Positions 28,889 through 39,140 of a DNA stretch of 64,000 nucleotides are shown piece after piece. Location: assembly GCA_021234155.1 (NCBI GenBank), contig JAJEKV010000003.1, positions 7,256,413 to 7,320,412 of the forward strand. The letters are read 5' to 3'. The notes beneath the pieces were generated by a model. The model did not search any database, was not told where the DNA came from, and saw only the letters and a program-made list of their open reading frames with translations. Position numbers and translations under genes: made by a program. Source of the stretch: Isoetes taiwanensis. Its lineage: Eukaryota > Streptophyta > Lycopodiopsida > Isoetales > Isoetaceae. Numbering within the stretch: the first letter of the stretch is position 1; every line of letters begins with the position of its first letter.

Positions 28889-31063
28889 ATGGGGAGGATC
28901 GAAAAGCTTGCTCATGGCAACGCCTTCTACTGGTTTATCAAAGTAAGGGGGAAGCTATCTGCAAAAGGTTTGTGGCACATTGTGTCTGGGGACGAACCAC
29001 GTCCTGTGCCCAAAGAGAAAAGTCTCACTGCTGCCCAAGTGGTGAAAGGTGAAACGATGGAAGCTGGGGGTGACTCTGATAGGCAAGCTTTGCTTAAGTG
29101 GCTTCAAAAGGATTGGGAAGCCAAGAACCGGATGATGAGATATCTGGACGACACCCTCATAGCTCAAGTAGAAGCGGCTGAAACAGCCAAGGATGCCTGG
29201 GAAGAACTTGCTAAGATATACAAGAAGCGGCATTTTCTCTCAAAGAAAGCGAATCAGACGCCCATAATTTTTTCAACCAAAATGAAAGATTGTGGGACAG
29301 CAGAGGAGTTTATCTCCAAGATCAAAGCAAAGAGCCCTACAAACCGAAGGGGCATGGAAAAGGGGCTTGATGACGACCTGATAGTGGGGGCACTATTGCT
29401 GGGGCTTCCTTCGTCCTACAATAATGTGAAGAATCTCATCGGATCTGCAGAGCATGTTCAAGTTGAGTGGGCATGTCAACAGATTCTAATGGAGGAAGCG
29501 AATCAGGTTGGGGAAAAGAAGACGGTGATTAAAGAGGGCCAAGCATTTGTGGGCAAGCACGATGGAGCAGAAACTCGCAAATGTTATAATTGCAACAAGA
29601 TCGGCCACATTGCACGTGACTGCTCTGAGCCAGATCGAAGAAAGAAAAGGAGAAAGGAAGTTGATGGGAATGACAACAAAAAGGTAAACAGGAAGCAGGC
29701 ACATATGCATAAGGCTTCCAAGGCAACCTCCTTGAGTGATTCTGACTCAAAACATAGTACAAGCAGTGACTCCATGGTATCTGTCACAAGAGCATTCATG
29801 GCACAAGCTGAACGTGAAAAGCCTAAGTTCAGTTTTCAGATGATGGGTAAGGCACTAAAGACATTTCTGCTTGTAATTCTACAGTTCTTCATCAGGTTTA
29901 TAACCATGTTGAGAGATCTTCTTGATCAGAACTGGGATGGTTCTTCCCTGGACAAACTCCATCATGGTCTGATTGCAGAACTTGGCAGTGGGGTTTGGTA
30001 CCTAGACTCTGGCGCAAGCGACCACATGACAGGGAAAAGAGAGCATTTTGAAGATTTTGTTGAATACCACGGCCAGAGAACAGTAAAAATTGGAAAAGGC
30101 ATGCTTCCTATTCGAGGAATAGGAACTGTTGTCTTGAACGTGCCCACAGGAAAGGTTGAGTTGCCAAGTACCTTGTACGTATTGGGACTTGAAGAAAATC
30201 TTCTGTCCATTTCTAAAATGGATGATGCACAGTTGTTCGTCACCTTTGGAGGAGGCAAATGCCTAATAAAGAATGCAAATAGTGAAGTACTCGGCACAGG
30301 CGATAGAGATGAGAATCTCTACAAGCTAAGCTGGTGTACAAAGAAATTCACTGCTTTGTCCGCTCATACACCTGATTCCAACCAACTCTGGCATGAAAGG
30401 CTTGGACACGCCAATTTCCAGTTGCTTCAGAAAATGCGGGCAGGGAGTTTTGTCATGGATATGCCAAAGATAAAGGCACCCAAAGGAGTATGTGAGGGAT
30501 GTGCCTTCGGCAAGCTCAGTCAGAAGCCATATAAGAAAAAGAAGGCAGCTCGAGCAACTAAGCCCCTCGATTTGGTGCACATGGATGTATGGGGTCCTGC
30601 TAGGGTAACATCTATAGGTGGTTCCAGATATTTTTTGTTGATTATAGATGATTTTACCCGTAAAAATTGGGTGTTCTTTATGAAGTTCAAGTCTGATGCA
30701 TTTGAAAATTTCAAACAGTGGCAAAAGGGTGCAGAGAACTTCATGGAAAGAAAAGTCAAAACTATTCGCACTGATCAAGGAGGTGAGTTTGTCAGTGACG
30801 AGTTTGATGCTTACTTGCAGGATCATGGCATCCGGCACGAAACATCTGTGGCCCACGAACATCAACAGAACGGAGTAGTCGAACGGAAGAATCGAACTGT
30901 TCTTGAGTGTGCACGATCTTTGCTTCTTCCCAAAGGCTTGCATCACAGGTTCTGGGCGGAGGCAGTCAACACGGCTGTGTATATCATCAACCGGGTTCCT
31001 ACCAAAGCTGTCCCTGATCAAGTTCCTGAACATGCATGGACAGGTAAGAAACCCAAAGTGTAG
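28889..31063 (+). CDS. Copia gag-protease-integrase polyprotein
   Basis: Open for 724 codons from the ATG at 28889. In order: UBN2-type gag (WLQKDWEAKNRMMRYLDDTL near 70, WEELAKIY near 104), the CCHC knuckle CYNCNKIGHIARDC (29582-29623), the protease site VWYLDSGASDHMTG near 370, the pre-integrase zinc region (LWHERLGHANF near 495, CEGCAFGK near 535), and the integrase core with LVHMDVWGPA, TIRTDQGGEF and QQNGVVERKNR giving the D-D-E triad. It ends at a TAG after GKKPKV, where family members continue. The frame then carries on with EDLKVFGCNSYAHLSKA in another frame, so the stop may be a one-base error. Confidence 0.92.
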   Translation: MGRIEKLAHGNAFYWFIKVRGKLSAKGLWHIVSGDEPRPVPKEKSLTAAQVVKGETMEAGGDSDRQALLKWLQKDWEAKNRMMRYLDDTLIAQVEAAETAKDAWEELAKIYKKRHFLSKKANQTPIIFSTKMKDCGTAEEFISKIKAKSPTNRRGMEKGLDDDLIVGALLLGLPSSYNNVKNLIGSAEHVQVEWACQQILMEEANQVGEKKTVIKEGQAFVGKHDGAETRKCYNCNKIGHIARDCSEPDRRKKRRKEVDGNDNKKVNRKQAHMHKASKATSLSDSDSKHSTSSDSMVSVTRAFMAQAEREKPKFSFQMMGKALKTFLLVILQFFIRFITMLRDLLDQNWDGSSLDKLHHGLIAELGSGVWYLDSGASDHMTGKREHFEDFVEYHGQRTVKIGKGMLPIRGIGTVVLNVPTGKVELPSTLYVLGLEENLLSISKMDDAQLFVTFGGGKCLIKNANSEVLGTGDRDENLYKLSWCTKKFTALSAHTPDSNQLWHERLGHANFQLLQKMRAGSFVMDMPKIKAPKGVCEGCAFGKLSQKPYKKKKAARATKPLDLVHMDVWGPARVTSIGGSRYFLLIIDDFTRKNWVFFMKFKSDAFENFKQWQKGAENFMERKVKTIRTDQGGEFVSDEFDAYLQDHGIRHETSVAHEHQQNGVVERKNRTVLECARSLLLPKGLHHRFWAEAVNTAVYIINRVPTKAVPDQVPEHAWTGKKPKV

Positions 31064-31922
31064 AAGATCTAAAAGTTTTTGGTTGCAATTCTTATGCACA
31101 CTTGTCCAAAGCCGAAATAAGCTAATAAGCCGCCAACCAAAGGTGGTAAGTTGTCCACCAAGGCTACTCCTTGTGTCTTTGTTAGGTATGGAGAAACCAC
31201 CAAGGGATATAAACTTTATGTTCCTTCCAAACTAAAAAAATGATAGTAAGAAGAAGCGTCGCTTGATGATGAGCACAATTTTAGTATTGGATGGGGAGCA
31301 AGTACTGACCATAGTGACCCTCCTCGACTTGTGCACTGTGAGGACATGGATTCAGACTCGGATCTTGAAGGTGACCATGAGGATGAATCTCAAGATGAGA
31401 TAGATATCCCATCCGAGCCAGAGTCCGAGGGATGACTTTGAGGAAGACCTTCGAGCTCCAAACCATGACACCGCTCCAGCCAAGATCCATGCGCCAGCCC
31501 AAGCATACACCAAAAATGCTTGAGTATCTTAAGAGTCGAAAACCTCTGAGTGCAAAACCTACTTATCAAGACATGCAAGAACCTCCATAGATCTAACCCC
31601 GCACTTTCGTGAAGCTCTATCTTGTCCTCAAAAGGTACACCGGCAAAGCAATGGACGAGGAGTACCAATCACTTATGGATAATCACACATGGGAACCGAG
31701 TCCTCCGCCTCCGTGTCGAAAAAGCCATCACCAAGAAGTGGATCTATAAACCGGGTATGATGAGAATAATCAAGTCTCCGTGTACAAGGCTAGGCTGGTT
31801 GCAAGAGGTCTCCACAAAACCGTGCATTGATTTTCATGAGACATTTGCTCCGTGCTTCTGCCTCACTTCGCTTCAAGCGTTGTGCTAGCAATGGTCACCG
31901 CTCTTGACGGGATCTTCAACAG
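31064..31922 (+). pseudogene. Copia region between integrase and RT, frameshifted
   Basis: Recognisable pieces lie in all three frames: KVFGCNSYAHLSK near 31075-31110, DEEYQSLMDNHTWE near 31653-31695, a YDENNQVSVYKARLVARGL-like stretch near 31755-31810, and DFHETFAPC near 31830-31855. These are the integrase C-terminus and the start of the RVT_2 domain. The density of shifts contrasts sharply with the clean frames either side. Confidence 0.8.
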
Positions 31923-33146
31923 ATGGACGTGAAATCTGCATTTCTCCATGGCAAATTAGATGATGAAGTCTACCTTAAGCAGCCACCAGGTTATGAACAG
32001 CCCGGCAAAGAGAGTTTGGTCTGCAAACTCAAGCGGGCCATCTATGGCTTGCGACAGTCACCTCGACTTTGGTACCATACCATTCACTCTTTCTTTACAG
32101 GACAAGGTTTTGAAAGAAGTACTGCAGACTGGAATGTCTACGTGAAAAGAGATGGCAACAAAATTATAGTCATCGTCTTGTATGTGGATGATCTGATACT
32201 AGCCTCTAACCATTCCTTGTTGATGCAGCAAACCAAAGCAAGCTTGTCTAACAGATTCCGTATGACAGATCTCGGTGATCTGAAATACTTCTTGGGCATC
32301 CATGTGGTTCGAGATCGAGCATCCAAACGCATATTTCTCCACCAAGGCAAAGGCATTGAGTCCCTGCTGATACGCACCAATATGATGTCCTGTCGTGCTG
32401 TAAGTACTCCAGCTATTCCTCATGCTCAAAATGTTGCATTGGACCATACTGGGGCAGAAAATTTGGGCATTTCCTATCGGAGCATCATTGGCTCCCTTAT
32501 GCACTTCATGGTATGTAGCAGACCAGATTTAGCAGAAAGTGTGATCTCTGCTAGTCAACACATGGAGAATCCTCAACCTGCACATTGGCAATCTCTTAAA
32601 AGAATTCTAAGGTATCTGAGAAGCACGCCACAGCTTGGCCTTTCCTACCAAGGGACTGCACTTCCACACTTGACACTCGAAGGGTTTGTGGACGCCAATT
32701 ATGCAGGGGAGCATGAAGACTGCATGAAATCTCGCACGGGCTTCCTCTTTAAGCTGCAAGGGGGAGTGATCAGCTGGTCCAGCAAGAAACAAAAGGCTGT
32801 GGCTGTTAGCACTTGTGAGAGCGAGTATATGGCAATTTGTGCAGCTTCAAAGGAAGCAGTATGGCTTAGAAGGTTGCTGGTAGACCTGTGTGTTGATCAA
32901 AAGAAGCCTACTATCCTTTACAATGACAACAAGGCTGCTGTGAGCCTTGTTAAGAATCCTAGCAACTTCACACAAGCTAAACATATAGAAGTGCAGTATC
33001 ACTTCTCAAGGGAAAAGGTGGAGGAAGGAAAACTAAGTATTATGCACATGAGAACACATTTGATGACAGCTGATGCCTTGACTAAACCTTTGGCTAAGAA
33101 ACGTTTCAAAGAATGCCTCAGTGAAATGGGCATGGAGGTAATTTGA
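31923..33146 (+). CDS. Copia reverse transcriptase and RNase H
   Basis: A 407-codon frame: MDVKSAFLHGKLDDEVYLKQPPGY (RVT_2 with the first catalytic Asp), AIYGLRQSPRLWY near 40, the catalytic VLYVDDLILA near 84-93, DLGDLKYFLGI near 117, SYRSIIGSLMH near 187, then RNase H with FVDANYAGEHED near 252, SKKQKAVAVSTCESEYMA near 285-302, YNDNKAAVSLV near 330 and KHIEVQYHF near 350. It ends at TGA 33146. All key residues look intact. The ATG at 31923 is internal to the polyprotein. Confidence 0.92.
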   Translation: MDVKSAFLHGKLDDEVYLKQPPGYEQPGKESLVCKLKRAIYGLRQSPRLWYHTIHSFFTGQGFERSTADWNVYVKRDGNKIIVIVLYVDDLILASNHSLLMQQTKASLSNRFRMTDLGDLKYFLGIHVVRDRASKRIFLHQGKGIESLLIRTNMMSCRAVSTPAIPHAQNVALDHTGAENLGISYRSIIGSLMHFMVCSRPDLAESVISASQHMENPQPAHWQSLKRILRYLRSTPQLGLSYQGTALPHLTLEGFVDANYAGEHEDCMKSRTGFLFKLQGGVISWSSKKQKAVAVSTCESEYMAICAASKEAVWLRRLLVDLCVDQKKPTILYNDNKAAVSLVKNPSNFTQAKHIEVQYHFSREKVEEGKLSIMHMRTHLMTADALTKPLAKKRFKECLSEMGMEVI

Positions 33147-33337
33147 CATGAAGTAATGATTGAGGGGGAGCTGATCTCTTTCGTTCAAACAGAGGAAAAC
33201 AATCATCTCATTAAAACCGTGGAGGAAGTTCTTCTCGAGGGGAGTTCTTTCTCTTTTCGTGTTGAGTCAGCTTTGCTTTAGATGTTGCTCTTTGTTTAAA
33301 TCACAGTGTTCGTCCTGTTAATGACAAAGACTCCTTT

Positions 33338-33345
33338 GAGGGGAG
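33338..33345 (+). other. Copia polypurine tract
   Basis: GAGGGGAG directly before the 3' LTR. Similar tracts occur upstream at 33161 (TGAGGGGGAG) and about 33237 (CGAGGGGAG), perhaps from duplication. Confidence 0.8.
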
Positions 33346-33594
33346 TGTTGGAAGTCGAGATCCGTGTGACAAGTGGAGTATTTGTCAAGTGTCGCTTTAG
33401 TAGGTTTGTTATTGAAATCTAGGGTTTAGATGGAACGTTGGTTCCATGTTTCGTGGAGTTACTTTTTATTGTATTGTTGAATCACAGAGCTCTCGGTGAT
33501 GTTTCTATTTGAATCACGAAATGCGTTGTATAAAAAAAGCGAAGATAATGAAATGAACAACCTTTTCGAAGTTCTCTATTTTCTGTTATTATCA
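33346..33594 (+). repeat. Copia 3' LTR
   Basis: TGTTGGAAGTCGAGATC to TTATTATCA, colinear with the 5' LTR with few differences, mostly near CAG/CTG (for example AAGTGTCAGTTT against AAGTGTCGCTTT). Confidence 0.92.
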
Positions 33595-33663
33595 AGATAA
33601 TTTAAGTATCCGCTATCTACATTTTGCCTCGTTATTCTAACAAACACATACATGATTTGTCAG

Positions 33664-34031
33664 TAGTCCCTTCCAAGCCCTTTGCAGCCAATATTTCTGT
33701 AAAAAATGGAGGCATTGTGAATGTTGTTATTCCTGGTTGCAAGCAGAAATAGATTATTTGGAGACGTTATTCCAAAAGTCGAGCTAGTTTTGGCGCGGAT
33801 GGAATGATTTCATTTGTTGCATCATTAAAAAAGGATGATTGGGCCTTGTTGGAAGTGACAAGGCAGAATGCCATTACTATGCATATCTACCACTCTAACA
33901 ATCCTTGTACTCTAGCTCCTTTCTATGAAAAGCTAGAAAAACGTTTCACTGACAGCGCCAAAACACGCCATAAAACAGAGTATCTGCCACTCACATCTTT
34001 TAAGCCATTTTCAAAATTTCGATATTTCTAA
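33664..34031 (+). pseudogene. Second B3-like domain of the interrupted gene
   Basis: After TTTGTCAG (a possible acceptor) the translation reads VVPSKPFAANISVKNGGIVNVVIPG, a stop at about 33749, then IIWRRYSKSRASFGADGMISFVASLKKDDWALLEV and ITMHIYHS. The order, a W-x-R-Y strand, then GMISFV, then L-K-x-D-D-x-x-LLEV, resembles the second half of a B3 fold as in REM proteins. With the domain at 27905-28455 it would make a two-B3 gene into whose intron or linker Copia inserted. The frame has one stop; the call is moderate. Confidence 0.45.
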
Positions 34032-36986
34032 CATTGCAGATCTGCGGAATGGTGACTAGTATGTCACCTTTTATTGCTCATTAGACGGCTGGAGGAATCA
34101 AATATCTGTTCTGCTGCACTCTTATAAAATATCATGTCGCCAACTGTTAATATAAAACTACTGGGATTGTCTTCATCAATCCGATTTTCGCTTGGATTAT
34201 ACGATGAATATATAAGATTTCGCAAGTCGTTCACTTGAATTTGCCGAGTTGGGTAATGCAAGTTGATGCCTCTCTAACTTTTGTTTTAAGTAAGTTATAC
34301 TTGCATGCCAATTTCCAGATTTAGTCCAATGCATGTTTGCAAAAGAATGATCAAACTTTACTAATAGGATAGGAACGTGTTCCTTACAACCACATAAGAG
34401 CCAGGTAAAACGTTTGTATAAAGTTCATTGAATTGATTGCGCCATTTAGCCTGCACAGCCATATTTGGATCTTCTCTAGTGGAAGCAAAACAGGAAATGG
34501 GGAACATGAATTCAGACCTGCCATAGATAGAATGCATCTTTCAAAAGAAAGTTGTTTGTAGTATCCTCTACCAAACAGTATAAGATAATCTAGTCAAAGA
34601 GCCCACAATATGATGAACTACTATTTATAACCATTTACACATGTAATTGTCGTTGGTTATATTCTTTATATTCTTTTTCTTTGATCCTTGCTTCCATAAG
34701 GTTGCAAAATTATCAGGATACTAAGATTTGGGCAATGGTGGGCCGAAGAAAAGGGGTTTCTGTTTTTGTTGTGGATTTTTTCTAAGGTCCAAAATTAAAT
34801 GTTCCTTCTGTGCACATGCGTTTCTATACCTGGTCTGCGGCTTGGATGGAGTTTTGGCACATGCAACGGTCGATGCTTGATATTCGCGAGGGCAGGCCTT
34901 ATGTTGCAGGAGAAATCCGGCCTCATGGACTGCAGATCCGGCGCTTTTTTTCTGTTGTGCCCCTATTTCAAGTTTTGTAGGGCAGAACGAGCCTTGTTCC
35001 ACTGTATTTCAAGCATTGACGAGGTTTACAAGCGGTGCTTTAGATTATGCACAGGATTTCATGCATTTCAGTGGCAGGTAGGGCTTCAGATATAGAAGAC
35101 AGATAGAATGGGCCGTTTCATGTTAAGGGCACCCGAGTTTAGGGTGCATGCTGAGCCGAGCTGGGTGGTTTGGAGGTTCAGAGGCGGATGCTGAGCCGAG
35201 CTGGGTGGTTTCGTGGTTTGCAATGGTTCGTGGACCTATATTCGACATTCTCGTACGTATTTTTATACGTATATACTTACAATGGGGAGCGCCGAAATAT
35301 ACAGGGGTGTGATGTGTAAATGTGTGGACCCTAGATCTGGCATATTTGTAGGAATATGACAAAATCCAATGAACCTTAAAAAACAATAAGGAGTGAACAA
35401 TAAGGAGTGAACTATTCCTTTAAGGATTCCCGAAAGAAAAAATATTTTGAAAAAAAAAATAGACAAAGCAGATGGAAACCTACCACTATGTGTTTTTGGA
35501 ACCGTTAAAAAAAGGGTAAAAGGAAGGACGAATCTCCTATCGTGTTGCTTGCCAGCCAACGAATCTTTGGCAACGCCGTCTATCTTGCACTCCTCATGTC
35601 CATGTGCTCTAAGCCATTGCGGCATGACGTAAAATTGCTTCTTTCTTTCTTTCTTTCTTAGATTTGGTGGACAACTCTTTCGCTAAAATGAGAAGGAAAT
35701 GTGAAGATTAGATGTTTGATACTTAGCCAGATGAATGCCACCTTCATTTTCAACATTTTCCATCTTGATGAATATCACATCATCTAGTTAAAGCTTAAAA
35801 CATCTGCTTTCTTTCTTGCAATTGTTAAGGCTTTCAATAATAGAATAACATTTCGGACAGAGTTTGCATATCAAATTGAGGTCTAGCCAACACAAGAACC
35901 AGAATGAGCCCAAAGGTAGGTAAATCTTTAAGTAAATTTTTTTCCTCTTAACGAAGCTTCAAGCAATGCTTGGATGGACAATTTGAGAGACCTTCATCCC
36001 CCATAGGAAAACAACCAGAAAACGAAAAATAAAAAAGGCTCAAAAAATGCAAATGATTATACACATCCATGCCCTCAATATTATGGATTTCAATTATTTT
36101 GTTATTTTTTCTAATGGTCCTATGATATGTATTCCAAGCAAAATTCACCCAATCATCACTATAAGAGCATTGAAGGAATGGTAGAAATCCTTTTATGAAG
36201 TGGAGTAGGTCTCTAGAAGAGGCTTTTTAGTAGAGGAGTAAGGTTTAAGGCCATATATTTCTTACGTCTAATTGTTAGTCGAGGTTGGCTTGCTAGATCA
36301 GGAGTATCTGCAAACATATATTCAAAAGGGTATCATATTATTCAAGCTAGAGTTAGCTCTAATCATCAGGAGTAGAGATCTAATTTGTACATATACGGTC
36401 GGCACCCGTTATTGGAACTTTCCTCTGGAATATTTCAGGAGCCATCCAAAAAGTTCTAAGAATATTTTCGTAAAACCTCTCATTCTAGAGTTCCATGAAG
36501 TTCTAAAAACGTTCTTCGAGAAACATCCAGAACCGGCTCCCACACTAGTACATAGAGTTCAACATTCTAGTTCGACACCAATTTTGAGCCCTCCCTTGTT
36601 CTTGCATCATGTTCTTTTGCCACATAGGCATTATACTGGTAAAAAAGATGGCAAAATACACCAATGCAAAAGGTAGTTACAAAGCATTGTTCTTACTTGT
36701 AGCTTTCTAGTTGTGAAACATACACCTTTGCCATATGAGCTAACAACACTTCTTGAAAATATTTCCTTGCATCTTCTTCATATATGTAGTTGTTTCTACG
36801 AGGGTTTTGAACATTGTAGAACCTACATACATTTGCACCACTTGGCTTGATTCTCATCCATTGGAGTAGTGTGATCTTGACCGCTGGTTTAAATATAGAT
36901 AGAGGCGTTTTGATTCTTGTTAACCATTCCCGTCAACGCCATCATTAAGCCCTCTAGCTCAAGTTCTTGTATTCTCGCTTTGTTGT
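34032..36986. other. No supported gene
   Basis: AT-rich, with short frames only (for example 34799-35095 plus and 36272-36676 plus), none recognised. It includes a 24 bp direct repeat at 35147 and 35188, a tandem pair around AACAATAAGGAGTG at 35376-35408, and a (TTTC)n run at about 35639-35660. Confidence 0.4.
35147..35212 (+). repeat. 24 bp direct repeat
   Basis: ATGCTGAGCCGAGCTGGGTG followed by GTTT occurs twice, 41 bp apart. Confidence 0.7.
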
Positions 36987-37475
36987 ACAAGTACATTTAA
37001 ATTAAAATCCCCTTAAACCCCTTTGGTTTGGGTGTATATTCACACGGGGTTACTTCCGCAACGAGTCAGCTTGATGGGCATATTTGCCTTTTTATTCCAA
37101 GATCTGGACCGCATATAGCGATCCTCGCTTGGGGGTATGCATATACAAGTTTTTGTATATTGTATATTAAGGTTTGAGAAAATACTATAAGGTTTGAGAG
37201 AATGTACTTAATGGTGTTAATTTTATACGTGTATTGTAAATTTTTTGAGGCTCTCGCTGCCCTACATAACCCCCCGTGTGAATATGCACCCAAACCAAAG
37301 GGGGTTTAAGGGGGATTTTAACTTAAATGTGTCAAATGCAATGGTTTGTGTTAATAATGTTAGTTGTGTATTAATGGTTTGTGTTAACTAAAAATTTTTT
37401 TGGCCCCTTCGGGGCCTTAAGGATGGTGTAGGTGTGTAGATATAGATATTACCTAATACTCTAATGATGGATGGT
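36987..37475. repeat. Foldback element related to 25955-26235
   Basis: The left part (36987-37132) matches 26086-26232 directly, and the right part (37250-37475) matches the reverse complement of 25955-26175. The two therefore overlap as an inverted pair around AAACCCCCTTTGGTTTGGGTG. The hairpin GGCCCCTTCGGGGCC is at about 37402. No coding content. Confidence 0.7.
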
Positions 37476-38950
37476 ATATCATAACCTCACAAATCTAACA
37501 AACTAGAGGTGCTCAAATTATGGAAACGAAAACATTGCATTTTTCTCTGTTTTAATAAAAGCAAAGATACACATACCCATGCACATTATCTTCTAATGGA
37601 AAAGAAACCATCACAAATTCATTCCTCCGCTACGTAATGATGCATCCATCGGTAGATACAGCAAAGTTTCAGTGTTGTCAATGGAGCAACTACCGAATGC
37701 ACGGATGCCATTAACTGAAAGTTGAGTAAAATTTGTTCAAGGCTTAAAATCCCAGAAATTCACCAGTTGATCCTTGATGATAGGAATTGGGGCCTTCAAT
37801 AGGAAAGAATCATATAAATTAATTAACTGTTTAAGAACCAAACAATTGAACAAGTTATTGATTATGTGATCATGGGCTTACAAAGAAAGCTTTGAGTACC
37901 ATGAAGAAGGGTTGCAAAATCGTGTCGATGGTCGCCAGATTCTAGAACTCGCCACGCCCATAGCCCCGCAGCTCAAATCAAAGTATTTGAGAGTTGCCTC
38001 GACCAAAAATCGCTGGAGATGACATGTACTTTAGAAACTCGGTACGCCAAAACTCACCAACTTTGCCACCATTAATCAGAGGCAAACCCCCACTCAATCC
38101 TCCACCCAAATTTGTTTCAATGGGGTTGTTAGCCTGGGCCGAAATCGTTGGAGATAACCTCGACCTCTCAGAGAAACTCGGCTACCTCAAGAGAACTTCT
38201 GTCCACCAAGGTAGCCAACAATCTAGCTAGCTTGATCGACCGACGAGAAACAAGTAGATTCTTTATCCGTGAGCAAAAGCCAAACAAGAAATAGCCAAAT
38301 CAGAGTCTAAGGCCCCGCAAGAGCAATTGTTAAAACACCACCAATTTGAGCCACGAAAAGCGTAATTCTTTGCCGATTTTTGATATAAGTAACCGTGATC
38401 ATAGTAGCGGGGTTGCAAGCCTCCAAATAACTGGTATAATTCGGCACCATTTTGAATGTTATATTGTAAGCATTGGATCAAAAAGGTTTGGGGTAGAATT
38501 TGGAAGGAGCTTCCCAAAGAGTACTCATCGGCTCGTTATATGGGTCATCTTTAAAGGCTTGCGAACCGAAAAAAGGGATCTCATCAATGGCTCAGATTTG
38601 CATTCAAAGACCCCTCGCATTCTTGCACATCAAAGACTTGACCCCGTAATGTTGTTCATCAATGCCTCTGTTCTAAAAGAAGCTTCGTGTAGAATAGCTT
38701 GTTTGAATGTGTTTCTACAAGATTTGTCCAAAAAGTCCAAGTTAGAACATCTTTCGGACTTAATCTTTTCCTGCTTTGTCTTTGAGGGCCAAATCTTTTA
38801 GACTTAATCTTGCAATAGAGATCTAAGACTAAATGCTTGGCATTTGATAATACTTCTTCACCAAATCGTGACCAAAGGGTCGAATCGTAGAGATATGGAA
38901 AAAATGAAATTAGGTCAAAAGGGAAACTAAAAAGGATTAAGAAGCTAAAA
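37476..38950. other. No supported gene
   Basis: Several short frames on both strands; none recognised. Confidence 0.4.
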
Positions 38951-39140
38951 AAAAGGAAGGAAGGAAGGAAGTTTATTTTAACGTCCACGGAGGCCTATGA
39001 GGCCTATGACGGCATGTAATCGTGCAAAAAGCCAAAACCCCAACACCAAAACAAACAATGTAATCAGACAGTGGAACCCTACTACCGGATGAAAAACCCC
39101 CACTTGGGGAGGAAAACCCTAACAAGAGGGCTCTCAAATA
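38951..39140 (-). mobile_element. Non-LTR element 3' end with (TTCC)n tail
   Basis: Read on the minus strand, a stretch with a GGTTTTCCTCCCC-like motif, TAGTAGGG and CTCCGTGGACGTTAAAATAAA ends in (CTTCC)n. The same arrangement occurs at 40500-40675 with another tail. A shared 3' end followed by a short microsatellite is typical of non-LTR retrotransposons. The minus-strand frames upstream (39082-39488) may be its coding end but were not recognised. Confidence 0.5.

Larger units (their letters stand above)
19243..29382 (+). repeat. Segmental duplication, copy 1
   Basis: Colinear with 53970-64000 in the same orientation, starting at TCAACATTTGTGCCTTCC inside the antisense ORF and continuing into Copia gag. 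Sequence upstream of this point differs between the copies. All element junctions inside are shared. Confidence 0.9.
28581..33594 (+). mobile_element. Ty1/Copia LTR retrotransposon
   Basis: A 5.0 kb element with LTRs of 247 and 249 bp (TGTTGGAAGTCGAG ... TTATTATCA), a tRNA-iMet primer site, gag-protease-integrase in one 724-codon frame, RT-RNase H in a second 407-codon frame, and a polypurine tract before the 3' LTR. LTRs are nearly identical, so it is young. The flanks are GTATA and AGATA, an imperfect 5 bp target duplication. It sits inside the B3-gene remnant. Only about 860 bp between the two frames is damaged. Confidence 0.93.

Noticed and set aside
35639-35660. CRISPR-like or functional repeat
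   Set aside because: Simple (TTTC)n microsatellite.
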